DNA of 64,000 nucleotides from Treponema sp. (GTDB lineage Bacteria > Spirochaetota > Spirochaetia > Treponematales > Treponemataceae), in the NCBI GenBank assembly GCA_024402535.1, contig JAKSTN010000002.1, positions 62,001 to 126,000 on the forward strand, written 5' to 3'. Every line of letters starts with the position of its first letter. Position 1 is the first letter of the stretch. A program made the translations under genes and the position numbers. Below the pieces are notes generated by a model. That model did not search any database. It saw nothing but the letters and a program-made list of their open reading frames with translations, and was not told the DNA's origin. Positions 54,044 to 63,916 of this stretch are shown one piece after another.

Positions 54044-55402
54044 TCAACCGAACATGTTGATTTTTTTGAGGATTTTTACAAGTTCATCTTTTTCAATAAA
54101 GTCAATTGGACGACCGTCTACAAACTTGTGGGCACTTTCAGAGAATTTTCCCATAGAAACGCTGAATCCACGGTCACATTTCATATCACGGATTTTAGAA
54201 TGAAATTCACGGATATCAATATCACCGATAACTGTACTTGTTCTGTAAAAACGGAAAAGTTCTTTATCTTCCATTTTTGCAGTATCAACGCTACAAAGAA
54301 TTTCAACAGATTCTGTAAGAACCTGAACATCTTCAAATTTTACCTGTGCACGAGGATAATAAGCCTGAATAAACTTACGGCATAAAGCAACAAAATCACT
54401 TGTTCCCGAAAGCATATAAGTCTGAAGGTTTGAGTTCTGATTCAGCTCTGAATAGCGTGAAACAAGTGCATCAACATCTTTATATCCAGGATGGATATTC
54501 TGAATCTGTTTAAGAAGAACAAGCCCCTTAGAAATATTTTTAAGAGCGATGTAACAATTGGCACAACGATATTTAATTATAAGAAGTTCTTTTTCAGGAA
54601 CGTTCTCAAGCTTCATTCCAATTTCGTAATCCTGAATAGCAAGTTCAAGAGCTTTTGCACGTTCATGGATACGTCCGGCTTCTACACAAGACTGAGGTCC
54701 AAACTGAGGATCAGGTCTTAAGTGCATGAAAATCTTAAGAGATTTATCCCCCATTCCAGTTTCTGTCATACCAACAGCAATACTGAACATTACTTCTTTA
54801 TTATCCGGCTGAACATCAAGAACTTTTTTAAGGAAAGGAAGAGCTTCACGGTACTTCTGAGACTTGAAATAAGAAAAAGCCAGAGGTTCATTTATTGAAA
54901 GAACCTGTGGATTCAGATCATGGGCCCGTTTAAGACAATAAATTGCCTTGTCATAAACACCGTTTTTGTAAAATGCCATACCAAGATAATTGGCTGCATC
55001 AAAATTTGAAGGTTCCTTTTTCAAGGTAAATGAAAGAGCATGTATTGCGTCTTCATATTTTTCAAGCTGATAAGCTGCAACCCCCATACGAAGAGCGGCC
55101 TGAACCTGATTTACTTCTACATGGGCCGCAGAAACTTCAAAAAGGGTTTTATAGATATTAAAAGATTTTTCCCAGTTTTTTTCTGAGAAATACAATTCTC
55201 CAAGCTGTGTTAATGCAGCAACGTTATGAGGATCATGCGTAAGACGCCTTTCAGCGTCTCTGATGATTGTATTACGGCTCTTTTTACCCTTATTGTCTCC
55301 GGCTTTTCCACCATCCCGTCTCGTTTTAATTGAACGGGCGAACATTAAGATGATAATCAGAACAGAAGCAGCAATTACAGCAAGAAGAATCGAAATAAGC
55401 AT
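54044..55402 (-). CDS. membrane-anchored TPR protein with Mrr-like C-terminal domain
   Basis: A 452-residue protein: an N-terminal transmembrane helix (about 2-22), a basic linker, at least six tetratricopeptide repeats (about 45-310), and a C-terminal ~115-residue domain. The end of that domain (CDRGFSVSMGKFSESAHKF...IDFIEKDELVKIL) closely follows the last strand-helix of Mrr-type restriction endonuclease domains. The catalytic Asp...Gln-x-Lys motif of active Mrr enzymes is not clearly kept, so nuclease activity is doubtful. It follows the aminotransferase gene by three bases. Confidence 0.78.
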   Translation of the reverse strand: MLISILLAVIAASVLIIILMFARSIKTRRDGGKAGDNKGKKSRNTIIRDAERRLTHDPHNVAALTQLGELYFSEKNWEKSFNIYKTLFEVSAAHVEVNQVQAALRMGVAAYQLEKYEDAIHALSFTLKKEPSNFDAANYLGMAFYKNGVYDKAIYCLKRAHDLNPQVLSINEPLAFSYFKSQKYREALPFLKKVLDVQPDNKEVMFSIAVGMTETGMGDKSLKIFMHLRPDPQFGPQSCVEAGRIHERAKALELAIQDYEIGMKLENVPEKELLIIKYRCANCYIALKNISKGLVLLKQIQNIHPGYKDVDALVSRYSELNQNSNLQTYMLSGTSDFVALCRKFIQAYYPRAQVKFEDVQVLTESVEILCSVDTAKMEDKELFRFYRTSTVIGDIDIREFHSKIRDMKCDRGFSVSMGKFSESAHKFVDGRPIDFIEKDELVKILKKINMFG

Positions 55403-55405
55403 TCT

Positions 55406-56575
55406 TTACCCTTTTAATTCCTGAACGAATTCTGCAATTCTTTCCAGGGCTATTTTGATTTTTTCAACAGAAGTTGCATAACAACATCTGATATGACCCT
55501 CTCCGCCGGCACCAAATACACTGCCAGGTACTACAGCTACATTATATTTCTGAAACAGCATTGTTGCAAACTCTTCGCTTGAAAGTCCTGTTGATGTAAT
55601 ATCCGGGAACATATAAAAAGCTCCTTTTGGTTCAGGTACTGGAAGACCCATATCATTAAAAGCTTTTACCATAAGGTTACGGCGCTGCTGATAGCTGATG
55701 CGCATCTTTTCAACTTCTTCCCAGCCGTTTTTAAGACCTTCACATGCAGCATACTGGCTGAAAATTGGAGCACAGATTGTATTGTAACCGTGGAGTTTTA
55801 CGATCTGAGCCAGAAGTTCACTTGGAGCGGCAATATAACCGATACGCCATCCAGTCATAGCAAATGATTTAGAGAATCCGTTCAGAATGATTGTATAGTC
55901 TTTCATTCCAGGGAAACTTCCAATGGAAACATGTTTTTCCCCGTCATAAGCAAGTTCACAGTAAATTTCATCGCTGATACACCAGATCTGATGTTTCTTT
56001 ACAACTTCAGCAATTTTTTCCAGTTCATCAGCTGGGATCATGGTTCCTGTTGGATTGTTTGGAGAACAGATCATTACAGCCTTTGTTTTTGGAGTACAAA
56101 GTTTTTCAATCTGTTCAGCTGTAGGATAAAATCCATTTTCGCTTGTGTCCAAAGGAATTACCTTTACGTGACAAAGTTCAGCCAGAGGAACATAGTTTAC
56201 ATAACAAGGCTGACTTACAATAATTTCATCACCTTCATTAAGAATGGCACGAAGAACAGCATCAACACCTTCTGAGGCACCAACAGTAATAAGAACTTCA
56301 TTCTGTGGATTATATGACATGTTATAAGATGCCATATATTTTGAGATTTCTTCACGGAGTTCAATCAAACCCCAGTTTGAAGTATATGAAGTATGTCCTT
56401 TTTCAATGTGATAGAAAGCTTCTTCACGGATGCACCATGGAGTCGGGAAATCTGGTTCACCAACCGAAAGACTGATTACGTCATCATGTCCGATAAGCAT
56501 TTCAAAAAATTTACGGATTCCACTTGGCGGGATATCCATCATGGATTTACTAAGTCTGTCTTCTCTTGTGTTCAT
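55406..56575 (-). CDS. class I/II PLP-dependent aminotransferase
   Basis: A 389-residue fold-type I aminotransferase with CSPNNPTGT, the YCELAYDG Tyr segment, PLP Lys in NGFSKSFAMTGWRIGY, and a C-terminal Arg in GEGHIRCCYA that binds the substrate carboxylate. The layout matches aspartate/aromatic/branched-chain enzymes. The start at 56575 directly follows the lrp stop and has an upstream AAGGAG; the Met at 56626 lies inside lrp. The lrp-aminotransferase pair recalls yugG-yugH of Bacillus, suggesting that the regulator controls it. Confidence 0.9.
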   Translation of the reverse strand: MNTREDRLSKSMMDIPPSGIRKFFEMLIGHDDVISLSVGEPDFPTPWCIREEAFYHIEKGHTSYTSNWGLIELREEISKYMASYNMSYNPQNEVLITVGASEGVDAVLRAILNEGDEIIVSQPCYVNYVPLAELCHVKVIPLDTSENGFYPTAEQIEKLCTPKTKAVMICSPNNPTGTMIPADELEKIAEVVKKHQIWCISDEIYCELAYDGEKHVSIGSFPGMKDYTIILNGFSKSFAMTGWRIGYIAAPSELLAQIVKLHGYNTICAPIFSQYAACEGLKNGWEEVEKMRISYQQRRNLMVKAFNDMGLPVPEPKGAFYMFPDITSTGLSSEEFATMLFQKYNVAVVPGSVFGAGGEGHIRCCYATSVEKIKIALERIAEFVQELKG

Positions 56576-56576
56576 T

Positions 56577-57062
56577 CTATGCCATAGCTCCTTCGCGGCG
56601 GTCTTTGTCTTCTTCGATATAAACAATATCGTTTTCTTTGTAAGTTCTCATAATGAAATGAGTTGCTGTTCCACGAACCCCCTGCAGGGTCGCCAGCTTA
56701 CGCGCCACAAAGTCACAGATACTCTGGAAAGTTTCACCTTCAATTACCACTTTAAGGTCATAATTTGCACCACTCATAAGATAAAGTGAGCGAACCTGTG
56801 GGAAACGGTAAATGCGGTCTACAACTGCATCAAAACCTCTTTCCCGTTCAGGTGTAACCTGAAGTTCAATTTCAGCACAAACTTTTTTATCTGAACCTGA
56901 TTTTTCAGGATTTACAACTGTAACATATTTCAGAATAGTACCAGTTGCTTCCAGTTCTTTGATAATGGCCTTAACTTCATCAACTGATTTTTTTGTCATT
57001 GCCGAAATATCTTCTGCTGAAAGTCTGGCATTCTGTTTCAATAATTCAAGGATCTCTTCCAT
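56577..57062 (-). CDS. Lrp/AsnC family transcriptional regulator
   Basis: A 161-residue regulator with an N-terminal helix-turn-helix (about 1-50, LSAEDISAMTKKSVDEVKAIIKELE) and a C-terminal RAM ligand-binding domain (about 65-145). The family senses amino acids. It is the first gene after the rny terminator and is followed by an aminotransferase, its likely target. Confidence 0.88.
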   Translation of the reverse strand: MEEILELLKQNARLSAEDISAMTKKSVDEVKAIIKELEATGTILKYVTVVNPEKSGSDKKVCAEIELQVTPERERGFDAVVDRIYRFPQVRSLYLMSGANYDLKVVIEGETFQSICDFVARKLATLQGVRGTATHFIMRTYKENDIVYIEEDKDRREGAMA

Positions 57063-57087
57063 CTTAATTTCCTAAAGTTTTAGTTTT

Positions 57088-57122
57088 AACAAAAAAAGCC
57101 CCCACTTCCGTGAGAGCTTTTT
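57088..57122 (-). terminator. intrinsic terminator of rny
   Basis: On the minus strand aaaaagc-tctcac pairs with gtg-ggggctttttt around ggaa, followed by T residues. It starts just past the rny stop codon. Confidence 0.85.
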
Positions 57123-57125
57123 CAC

Positions 57126-58658
57126 TTATCTTGCGTATTCTACAATTCGTGTCTCACGGATCATAGTGAGTCTGATTCTGCCCGGATACTGCAAATCAGT
57201 TTCAATCTGTTTTGCAATGCTTCTGGCCAGCTCTTTAACATCACTGTCAGGCACTTTCTCGTTGTTTACAAGAATACGAAGCTCTCGTCCCGCCTGGATC
57301 GCGTACGCTTTTTCTACTCCCGGGAACTTTTCTGCAATAGCTTCCAGGTTTTCCAGACGTTTTACATAATTGTCGATTGTTTCGCGGCGGGCACCAGGGC
57401 GGGCCGCAGAAATCGCGTCGGCAATCTGTACGATAATCGCTTCTATTGTATTTGCTTCCACATCATTATGGTGAGCAGCAATTGCATTTACTACGCGGGC
57501 ATCTTCACCCATTTTACGTGCCATTTCAGCACCAACTTCTGCATGGTTCTGGTCAGAATCGTTTTCTGCACCTTTACCAATATCGTGAAGGATTGCAGCA
57601 CGTTTTGCCAGCTCTCTGTTAGCGCCGATTTCAGCTGCAATCATAGAAGCTGCCATAGCAACTTCTTTTGAGTGAACCAGAACATTCTGGCCGTAACTTG
57701 TACGGAAATAAAGGCGTCCAAGAGCACGAACACCTTCTGTACTCATATTGTGAATTCCAAGATCGAAAAGGGCTTTTTCACCTTCTTCATAAATCTTGTT
57801 CTGAATTTCATGAGTAACCTTCTGAACCACTTCTTCAATACGTGTTGGATGAATGCGTCCATCCTGAATAAGGCGTTCAAGAGATTCTTTTGCAATTTCC
57901 TTGCGTACAGGGTCAAAACATGAAATAACAACAGCTTCTGGAGTATCGTCAATAATGATATCAACACCAGTAAGTGTTTCCAGAGTACGGATATTGCGTC
58001 CTTCACGACCGATAATACGGCCTTTCATTTCATCACTTGGAAGAGAAACTGTAGCAACAGTAATATCACTTGTTGTTTCCGGAGCAATTCTCTGGATTGT
58101 TGTGATAAGTACATCTTTTGCTTTTTTCTCTGCTGAAAGCTGTGCTTCCTGTTCGATTTTATTAATCAGAACCTGAGCATCATGACGTGCTTCATTTTCA
58201 AGATTTTTGATAATGAGTTCTTTAGCTTCTGCCTGTGAAAGTCCTGAAATGCGTTCCAGTTCTGAACGATACTGTTCTTCCTGTTTAGCAATTACTTCAG
58301 TCTTTTTTACAAGTTCTGCTTCTTTTGCCTGAATTTCTTTGTCTTTTTTATCAAATTCAGCCGCACGCTGATCAAGAACTTCTTCTTTTTTATTTACGCG
58401 TGCTTCATAGCGCTGCACTTCGGCTCTGCGCTCACGATTTTCCCGCTCCTGCTGGTTGCGTTCGCGAATGAGCTCATCTTTTGCATTAAGCAATATTTCT
58501 TTTTTCTGTGCTTCAGCCTCTTTAATAGCGTCCTGTGTAAGACGACGGGCTTTCTGTTCCGAAGCAGTTAATTGAAATCTGGCATACAGCCAGCGAATAA
58601 TCCATCCAAGAACAATCCCACCAACAGGGAGAATTACATATAATACCCAAGATGGCAT
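57126..58658 (-). CDS. rny: ribonuclease Y
   Basis: RNase Y is the membrane-bound endonuclease that starts mRNA decay in many bacteria lacking RNase E. The 510 residues show an N-terminal transmembrane helix (about 4-24), a long coiled coil (about 35-180), a KH RNA-binding domain (GRIIGREGRNIRTLE, about 205-265) and an HD nuclease domain with AAILHDIGKG. A GGGAG site lies six bases before the ATG. It is a single gene with its own terminator. Confidence 0.96.
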   Translation of the reverse strand: MPSWVLYVILPVGGIVLGWIIRWLYARFQLTASEQKARRLTQDAIKEAEAQKKEILLNAKDELIRERNQQERENRERRAEVQRYEARVNKKEEVLDQRAAEFDKKDKEIQAKEAELVKKTEVIAKQEEQYRSELERISGLSQAEAKELIIKNLENEARHDAQVLINKIEQEAQLSAEKKAKDVLITTIQRIAPETTSDITVATVSLPSDEMKGRIIGREGRNIRTLETLTGVDIIIDDTPEAVVISCFDPVRKEIAKESLERLIQDGRIHPTRIEEVVQKVTHEIQNKIYEEGEKALFDLGIHNMSTEGVRALGRLYFRTSYGQNVLVHSKEVAMAASMIAAEIGANRELAKRAAILHDIGKGAENDSDQNHAEVGAEMARKMGEDARVVNAIAAHHNDVEANTIEAIIVQIADAISAARPGARRETIDNYVKRLENLEAIAEKFPGVEKAYAIQAGRELRILVNNEKVPDSDVKELARSIAKQIETDLQYPGRIRLTMIRETRIVEYAR

Positions 58659-58834
58659 ATCTATCTCCCATGTGAAACTTTTTTAAACATTTACAAAATG
58701 TCTATCCACATTTTAATACAAGATTTGCAATTTAACAACCCTAAATTACTATTAAAACTTCGAAAATCTCCAAATTAAATTATAAGGTTTTAATAATCTT
58801 GAATGATGTTTAGTAATAATTTATCATATTATTT

Positions 58835-60541
58835 ATGGAAGAAAGCCAGAAAAAAAGTACATTCGACAGACTGGTTGCAGGCTTAAACACGGAAGAACGC
58901 ACTGCCATGCTTTCCAGACTCAATCAGGCAGGAGAAGCAGACATTCAGCTTTTCAATGATGCTGCCCAGGTTGATACATTTTCAGGCAATCTTCAGACAA
59001 GGCTAAAAAACGAATCTTTTCTATATAAAATATATATCTGGTTCCGTTCTTTCGTTACAAAAACTCCACAGATTCAGATTTACAATGATGATGTTCTCCT
59101 GAATATGGCAAAACGAATCAACAGAGAACACCCAGGTCTTTTGAACCCAACCGGAGAATATCTGGATTCACTTTTCTTTGAACGACTTACTACTTTAAAG
59201 GCAGCTTCAGACTTTTTCAAACCTTATATTTATTTGATTGATGAAAATCCTGGTGCTTTTTATGTATTCATGTCTTCTTTTGTGGCTCCGGAACTTTCAG
59301 ATAAAATCAATGCAGCTGCAGACCCATATAATCTTCCTGAAGATATTGAACCTGCCCCAGAAATCAGAATTGACCTTTTAAAAAAACTGGATGACGTTCT
59401 GAAAAACATGAGCACCGGAACAAAAAATAGCATTTATCAGGCTGTAAAAAGCGTTCAGTGGCTTTCTTCTTTCACTGCCCTTCCATACCTTCACTTTATT
59501 TCTCAGTTTACTGATATTAAAGACGGTGTTTTTACATGTCCTTATTCAAATGCAAAAGTTGATTTTGAAACATTTGCCGCAGTTTTTGATTCCGGACTTT
59601 CAGTTCCAAACGAGGTTCTTGAAGCCGTTTTCCTTTTCTCCCAGAAAAAAGAGATTTCCGGAAACTACATGACCAGCGACATTGAAGCTTCTGTAAAAAA
59701 ATTCATGAGCGTCGCTTCATCACACTTTAAGAATATAAAAATGTTTCTTTCAGTAGTACCTGTAACTACTCTTGGAAAAATAATCTTCAAAAGTTACGAC
59801 TGGACTCCGAGAGCCTTTGGTGGCGGTGAAGACTGGAATTCAAAATTCAGAAACCAGTGGCGTAAAATTATCGAAATCCGATGGAATGAATTTATAAAAG
59901 AACGAAAGAAGAATCTTCTGGCAGCAGGACTGAAAAATGATTTTAATCTGATTTCATTCCCGGAAATGCCGAACCGCCCATGGGCAGATTTATGGGGTGG
60001 AATGCCATTTGAATGTGAACTGACAGGCGGCTTCCTTTCCTGGTACATAAAAGAACTTTTCACATCAGACCAGAAAATGCTGAACATGGTGATGATGGAA
60101 GGTATTTTCATCAGAAATGAAAACCGTACTGAATACGCAGAAGCTTTTGATAAATTCTGCAAAACAGCGGAAACAATATTAAATCTCCTTGAAGATCTGG
60201 ATTATAAAGGCAGCCTTGGAATTACATTTGATGAAATGGCAGCTGCATCATCCAGAACCTTTAAAACACAGAGCACAGCAGAAAACCTGATTACAAAGAT
60301 TGAATCAGAAATCAAGGAAGCAGCTTTTGATATCTGCAATGCAATCAGAACACTGGAAATGCTATTTAAGGGAATCTTTGAAGAATTTAATGACGGCGTT
60401 CACGGCCCTCTTCAGAACCTCAACACTCTGAAAGGTCATGACAACCTGCGGTTCAAGGACAATCTTCGTCAAACCCGCAAAAACATCAATCAGGTTCTCT
60501 TCTATCTCTCAGAACTGGACCCAATCGAAAAAAACAAATAA
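58835..60541 (+). CDS. conserved hypothetical protein, probably spirochaete-specific
   Basis: A 568-residue, mostly helical cytoplasmic protein without signal peptide. The start MEESQKKSTFDRLVAGLNTEERTAM resembles that of treponemal proteins of unknown function. The centre is Phe/Trp-rich (FGGGEDWNSKFRNQWRKIIEIRWNEF), and the C-terminus predicts long helices, possibly coiled coil. I recognise no catalytic motif. It lies 18 bases before miaB in the same direction and may be cotranscribed. Confidence 0.75.
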   Translation: MEESQKKSTFDRLVAGLNTEERTAMLSRLNQAGEADIQLFNDAAQVDTFSGNLQTRLKNESFLYKIYIWFRSFVTKTPQIQIYNDDVLLNMAKRINREHPGLLNPTGEYLDSLFFERLTTLKAASDFFKPYIYLIDENPGAFYVFMSSFVAPELSDKINAAADPYNLPEDIEPAPEIRIDLLKKLDDVLKNMSTGTKNSIYQAVKSVQWLSSFTALPYLHFISQFTDIKDGVFTCPYSNAKVDFETFAAVFDSGLSVPNEVLEAVFLFSQKKEISGNYMTSDIEASVKKFMSVASSHFKNIKMFLSVVPVTTLGKIIFKSYDWTPRAFGGGEDWNSKFRNQWRKIIEIRWNEFIKERKKNLLAAGLKNDFNLISFPEMPNRPWADLWGGMPFECELTGGFLSWYIKELFTSDQKMLNMVMMEGIFIRNENRTEYAEAFDKFCKTAETILNLLEDLDYKGSLGITFDEMAAASSRTFKTQSTAENLITKIESEIKEAAFDICNAIRTLEMLFKGIFEEFNDGVHGPLQNLNTLKGHDNLRFKDNLRQTRKNINQVLFYLSELDPIEKNK

Positions 60542-60559
60542 ACACATACGGATTAAATT

Positions 60560-61933
60560 ATGACTTACTTTTTTGAAACTTACGGCTGTCAGATGAACAT
60601 TGCTGAATCAGCCTCTATCGAACAGATTTTTATTGCCAGAGGCTGGACAAAAGCCGATGACCCTCAGATTGCAGACATTGTAATAATCAACACCTGTTCT
60701 GTACGCCAGACAGCAGAAAACAGAATCTTTGGGCGCCTTGGCTGGTTCTCAGGTCTTAAAGCAGTCCGTGAATGCCGTGACGGAGCAAAAGCCCGCACAC
60801 TGGAAAAAGCCGCTGAATACGTAAAAGACGGTCCAAAACCTTTAACCATTATCGTCACCGGCTGTATGGCTGAACGCCTTTTGGACACCTTAAAAAAAGA
60901 CTACCCATGCATCGACTATGTAGTTGGAACATACGCAAAAAAACACTTCGGCGAAATCATTGAAGCCGTGGAAGGTGGAGTTTCAACAGATCAGCCTGAT
61001 GACTCAGAAAAATATCAGTTTGCCCCACTTTCTTACGAACCAGGTGCATTCACCGCTTTTGTTCCGATCATGCATGGCTGTAACAATTTCTGTACTTACT
61101 GCATCGTTCCTTACGTTCGCGGCCGCGAACTTTCACGTCCGGTTGAGGAAATCTTAAAGGAAATAGACGTGCTTTCAAGTTACGGAGTACGGGAAGTAAC
61201 TCTCCTTGGACAGAACGTAAACTCATACAATTCAAACGGCGACAATTTCGCATCCCTTCTGAAAAAGATTGCTGACAGAATCAAAGAAACAAAATCTTCT
61301 ATCGGCTGGGTGCGCTTCATGTCTTCTCATCCAAAAGATCTTTCAGATGAAGTTATTAAAGTGATTTCCGAAGAAGAAGTTCTTTGTCACCACATCCACC
61401 TGCCGGTTCAGCACGGTTCCACAAAAGTTCTTAAAGAAATGAATCGCCGCTACACCCGGGAAAATTACATTGCCCTGGTAGAAAAAATCAGAAAAGCAAT
61501 TCCAGACGTGTCACTTACAACTGACCTTATGATGGGCTTCCCAGGAGAAACAGAACAGGATGTTGAAGACACATTAAGTCTCATGAAGACAATCAATTAC
61601 GAAAATGCCTTCATGTACTATTATAACCTGCGTGACGGAACTCCTGCCGCAACTTACGAAAACCAGATTCCTGTAGAAATAAAAAAAGAAAGACTTCAGA
61701 GAGTTATAGACCTGCAGCTTGAAATCACTACAGAACAGATGAAAAAGCGCGTGGGAAATACTGTGAAGGTTCTTTGTGAAAGCGTAAGCCGCGACAGCGA
61801 AGATGAACTTTTAGGAAAAACCCAGCAGGATGAAAGAGTTGCTTTCAAGGCAGACAAAAAACTTATAGGTACTTTTGTTACCGTAAAGCTTGATTCCCTG
61901 AACGGCAACACATTCCGCGGAACAATGCTCTAG
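60560..61933 (+). CDS. miaB: tRNA-2-methylthio-N6-dimethylallyladenosine synthase MiaB
   Basis: MiaB is a radical-SAM methylthiotransferase that completes ms2i6A37, acting on the product of MiaA encoded at 17.4-18.4 kb. The N-terminal MTTase domain carries three cluster Cys (TYGCQMN, INTCSV, TGCMAE). The radical-SAM motif is GCNNFCTYC, followed by IVPYVRGRELSRP, and a TRAM domain closes the protein. The length of 457 is normal. A bidirectional terminator lies four bases past the stop. Confidence 0.96.
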   Translation: MTYFFETYGCQMNIAESASIEQIFIARGWTKADDPQIADIVIINTCSVRQTAENRIFGRLGWFSGLKAVRECRDGAKARTLEKAAEYVKDGPKPLTIIVTGCMAERLLDTLKKDYPCIDYVVGTYAKKHFGEIIEAVEGGVSTDQPDDSEKYQFAPLSYEPGAFTAFVPIMHGCNNFCTYCIVPYVRGRELSRPVEEILKEIDVLSSYGVREVTLLGQNVNSYNSNGDNFASLLKKIADRIKETKSSIGWVRFMSSHPKDLSDEVIKVISEEEVLCHHIHLPVQHGSTKVLKEMNRRYTRENYIALVEKIRKAIPDVSLTTDLMMGFPGETEQDVEDTLSLMKTINYENAFMYYYNLRDGTPAATYENQIPVEIKKERLQRVIDLQLEITTEQMKKRVGNTVKVLCESVSRDSEDELLGKTQQDERVAFKADKKLIGTFVTVKLDSLNGNTFRGTML

Positions 61934-61936
61934 CCT

Positions 61937-61966
61937 CAAAAACAGGAAAATTATTTTCTGTTTTTG
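61937..61966. terminator. bidirectional terminator between miaB and the methyltransferase gene
   Basis: Caaaaacag (61937-61945) pairs with ctgtttttg (61958-61966), extended by a/t pairs inward. T residues within the 3' arm serve both strands. The minus-strand methyltransferase stop lies within the hairpin. Confidence 0.65.
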
Positions 61967-62736
61967 ACCACATCCACCACGTGACTTCCGGCCCCGATTA
62001 AATCGGGACGGTCCGAAACTGCCAGCACATATTTCTTGAACTGGGCAAAAGTTTCTTCGTCCATGGCATTCAGTTCACGGCGCATATAATCTGAAGGACC
62101 GTCAGGAGAAAAAATCTTTACGCGTTCAAGACCTGCCTTCTGGTCAAGGCGGGTAATATCTTCAATTCTTACGTAATCATAAAGTTCTTTCTGGTCAGCC
62201 TGAATATGGAAAGTATCTGAAAGACCGTTCTTTTCAAGAACTGCAGGAAGTCTGCCCTCCGCCATACAGAAAGTCAGCACTGAATATTCATTCATTGTGT
62301 AGGCGATCATAATGATGCCGTCTTTTTTCGTTACCCTTTTTGCTTCGCTTATGGCCTTAAGTTTTTCATCGTCCCCGATCAGGTGATAACATGGTCCAAA
62401 CATAATGGTCAGATCAAAAGTATTGTCTTCAAGGAAAGAAATATTTCGGGCATCCCCACCCCAGGTCTTTACGGCAGTATGTTTACTGCGCAGAACTTCC
62501 AGGTTTCTTTTTACCAGTTCAACTGCAGTAACGTCATAGCCTTCAGCGCACAACTGAACTGAATAACGGCCAGTTCCCGCTCCAAGGTCGAGGATTTTTA
62601 TTTCAGAAGGATTTTTATTTTCAGGAAGAAAATCGTGAATATATTTCAATGAAGTTTCAAACTCCACCTGTCCGTGACGGGTTGTGAGTCTGTGTTCTTC
62701 ATTGAATTTATTATAATATTTTTCGATTTCTGTCAT
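61951..62736 (-). CDS. class I SAM-dependent methyltransferase
   Basis: A 261-residue Rossmann-fold methyltransferase with motif I LDLGAGTGRYS (SAM binding), acidic motif II VTAVELVKRN and motif IV TIMFGPCYHL. The substrate is unknown; the CYHL post-motif is common in small-molecule methyltransferases. It starts two bases after the adenosine deaminase stop, so the two are cotranscribed. The SAM-dependent product S-adenosylhomocysteine yields adenosine, a possible but unproven link. Confidence 0.85.
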   Translation of the reverse strand: MTEIEKYYNKFNEEHRLTTRHGQVEFETSLKYIHDFLPENKNPSEIKILDLGAGTGRYSVQLCAEGYDVTAVELVKRNLEVLRSKHTAVKTWGGDARNISFLEDNTFDLTIMFGPCYHLIGDDEKLKAISEAKRVTKKDGIIMIAYTMNEYSVLTFCMAEGRLPAVLEKNGLSDTFHIQADQKELYDYVRIEDITRLDQKAGLERVKIFSPDGPSDYMRRELNAMDEETFAQFKKYVLAVSDRPDLIGAGSHVVDVVKNRK

Positions 62737-62738
62737 TT

Positions 62739-63755
62739 CTATGAAGCAAATGCTGCATCAACTTTTTCACACCAAGCTTTCTTTTCATCTTCAGAAAGGA
62801 AAGATGCTGTGAAGCTGTATTTGATAAGCTGTTTGATTTCATCCATAGAAAAACCAAGCTGATCATGACAAAGCCACAGTTCTTCAAGCATAGTTGTCTT
62901 GAAGAAAACAGGATCGTCTGTATTGATTGTAACTACGATGCCTTTGTCAAAATATTTCTTAACAGGATGATCTTTTGCTTCTGTAACAATCTTTTTTGTG
63001 AAAGTATTTGATGTGATACAGATTTCTATAGGAAGTTTTGTTTCTGCAAGAGTATCCATAAGTTTTTCATCCTGCATTGCTGTAAGACCGTGACCGATTC
63101 TTTCTGCGTGGCAGAGATTGATTGCATCCCAGATTGATTCAGGTCCAACATCTTCACCAGCATGAATTACTGCATGTTTTCCGTCTTTAAGAGCCATTTC
63201 GTAAACAGGTGCATATTCAGCGGCAGGACCTTTGCTTTCTGCCCCACCAAGCCCAATTCCGATAATGTCTTCACAAGGGAATTCTTTCTGAAGATTGTAG
63301 TTATTGATGGCGTTTTCACATCCAAATGTACGAGAAACGTCTTCCATCAATTTGATTGTGATATTGTCTTTTTCTTTAATTTCAACGATTTTTTCATGGA
63401 AGATTTTTACCATTTCATCGTATTTGAAGCCCTTTTTAAGGAAAGCAGTTGGGGCAAAAAATGCTTCACAGTATGTAATGCCGTTTTCTTTAAGATAATT
63501 TCCAAGATCATCAAAAACAAGGCGGAAATCTTCTACGGAAGTGAAAAGATCCTGTACTTTTAAGAATGCCTGAATAAAGCCGTTCAGATCATTATATGTG
63601 AAAAGCGAAGTCTGTTCGTCTTCGGTCATTTCTTTGCCGAAGCGTTTGAGATAAAGTTTTTTTACTGAATCCAGAGTAATAACTGCTTCAATATGAATGT
63701 GAAGTTCTGCTTTAGGAACTTTTGCTAAAAAGGTATTGAATTCAGACTTTTTCAA
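62739..63755 (-). CDS. add: adenosine deaminase family protein
   Basis: Deaminates adenosine (or a related purine) to inosine. The 338-residue TIM-barrel has zinc ligands His19 and His21 in AELHIHIEA, the HAGED motif with its catalytic Glu, the following GHGLTAM His, and the NTDDP metal Asp. The usual HxH[LI]EG is altered at the last position (Gly to Ala), a mild change that could affect substrate choice. The start codon is TTG with an AAGGAG site. Confidence 0.88.
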   Translation of the reverse strand: MKKSEFNTFLAKVPKAELHIHIEAVITLDSVKKLYLKRFGKEMTEDEQTSLFTYNDLNGFIQAFLKVQDLFTSVEDFRLVFDDLGNYLKENGITYCEAFFAPTAFLKKGFKYDEMVKIFHEKIVEIKEKDNITIKLMEDVSRTFGCENAINNYNLQKEFPCEDIIGIGLGGAESKGPAAEYAPVYEMALKDGKHAVIHAGEDVGPESIWDAINLCHAERIGHGLTAMQDEKLMDTLAETKLPIEICITSNTFTKKIVTEAKDHPVKKYFDKGIVVTINTDDPVFFKTTMLEELWLCHDQLGFSMDEIKQLIKYSFTASFLSEDEKKAWCEKVDAAFAS

Positions 63756-63869
63756 ATTTAACTCCTTTGGTCCTGACTATTTTAAATATAAAACAGTCTA
63801 CCATATTTATTATCGGCAGAAAATAACCTGTACTTGAATACTTTTTTTAGAATTTATTTTATGGAATAT

Positions 63870-63878
63870 TGTTATAAT
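63870..63878 (+). promoter_or_regulatory. extended -10 promoter of the phosphorylase gene
   Basis: TGTTATAAT matches the extended -10 consensus TGnTATAAT; no good -35 box is present, as is usual for this class. It lies about 95 bases before the start of the phosphorylase-like gene. Confidence 0.55.
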
Positions 63879-63916
63879 TTTTAGAAAAAAAACATTGAAC
63901 AAATGTGCAATTATGT

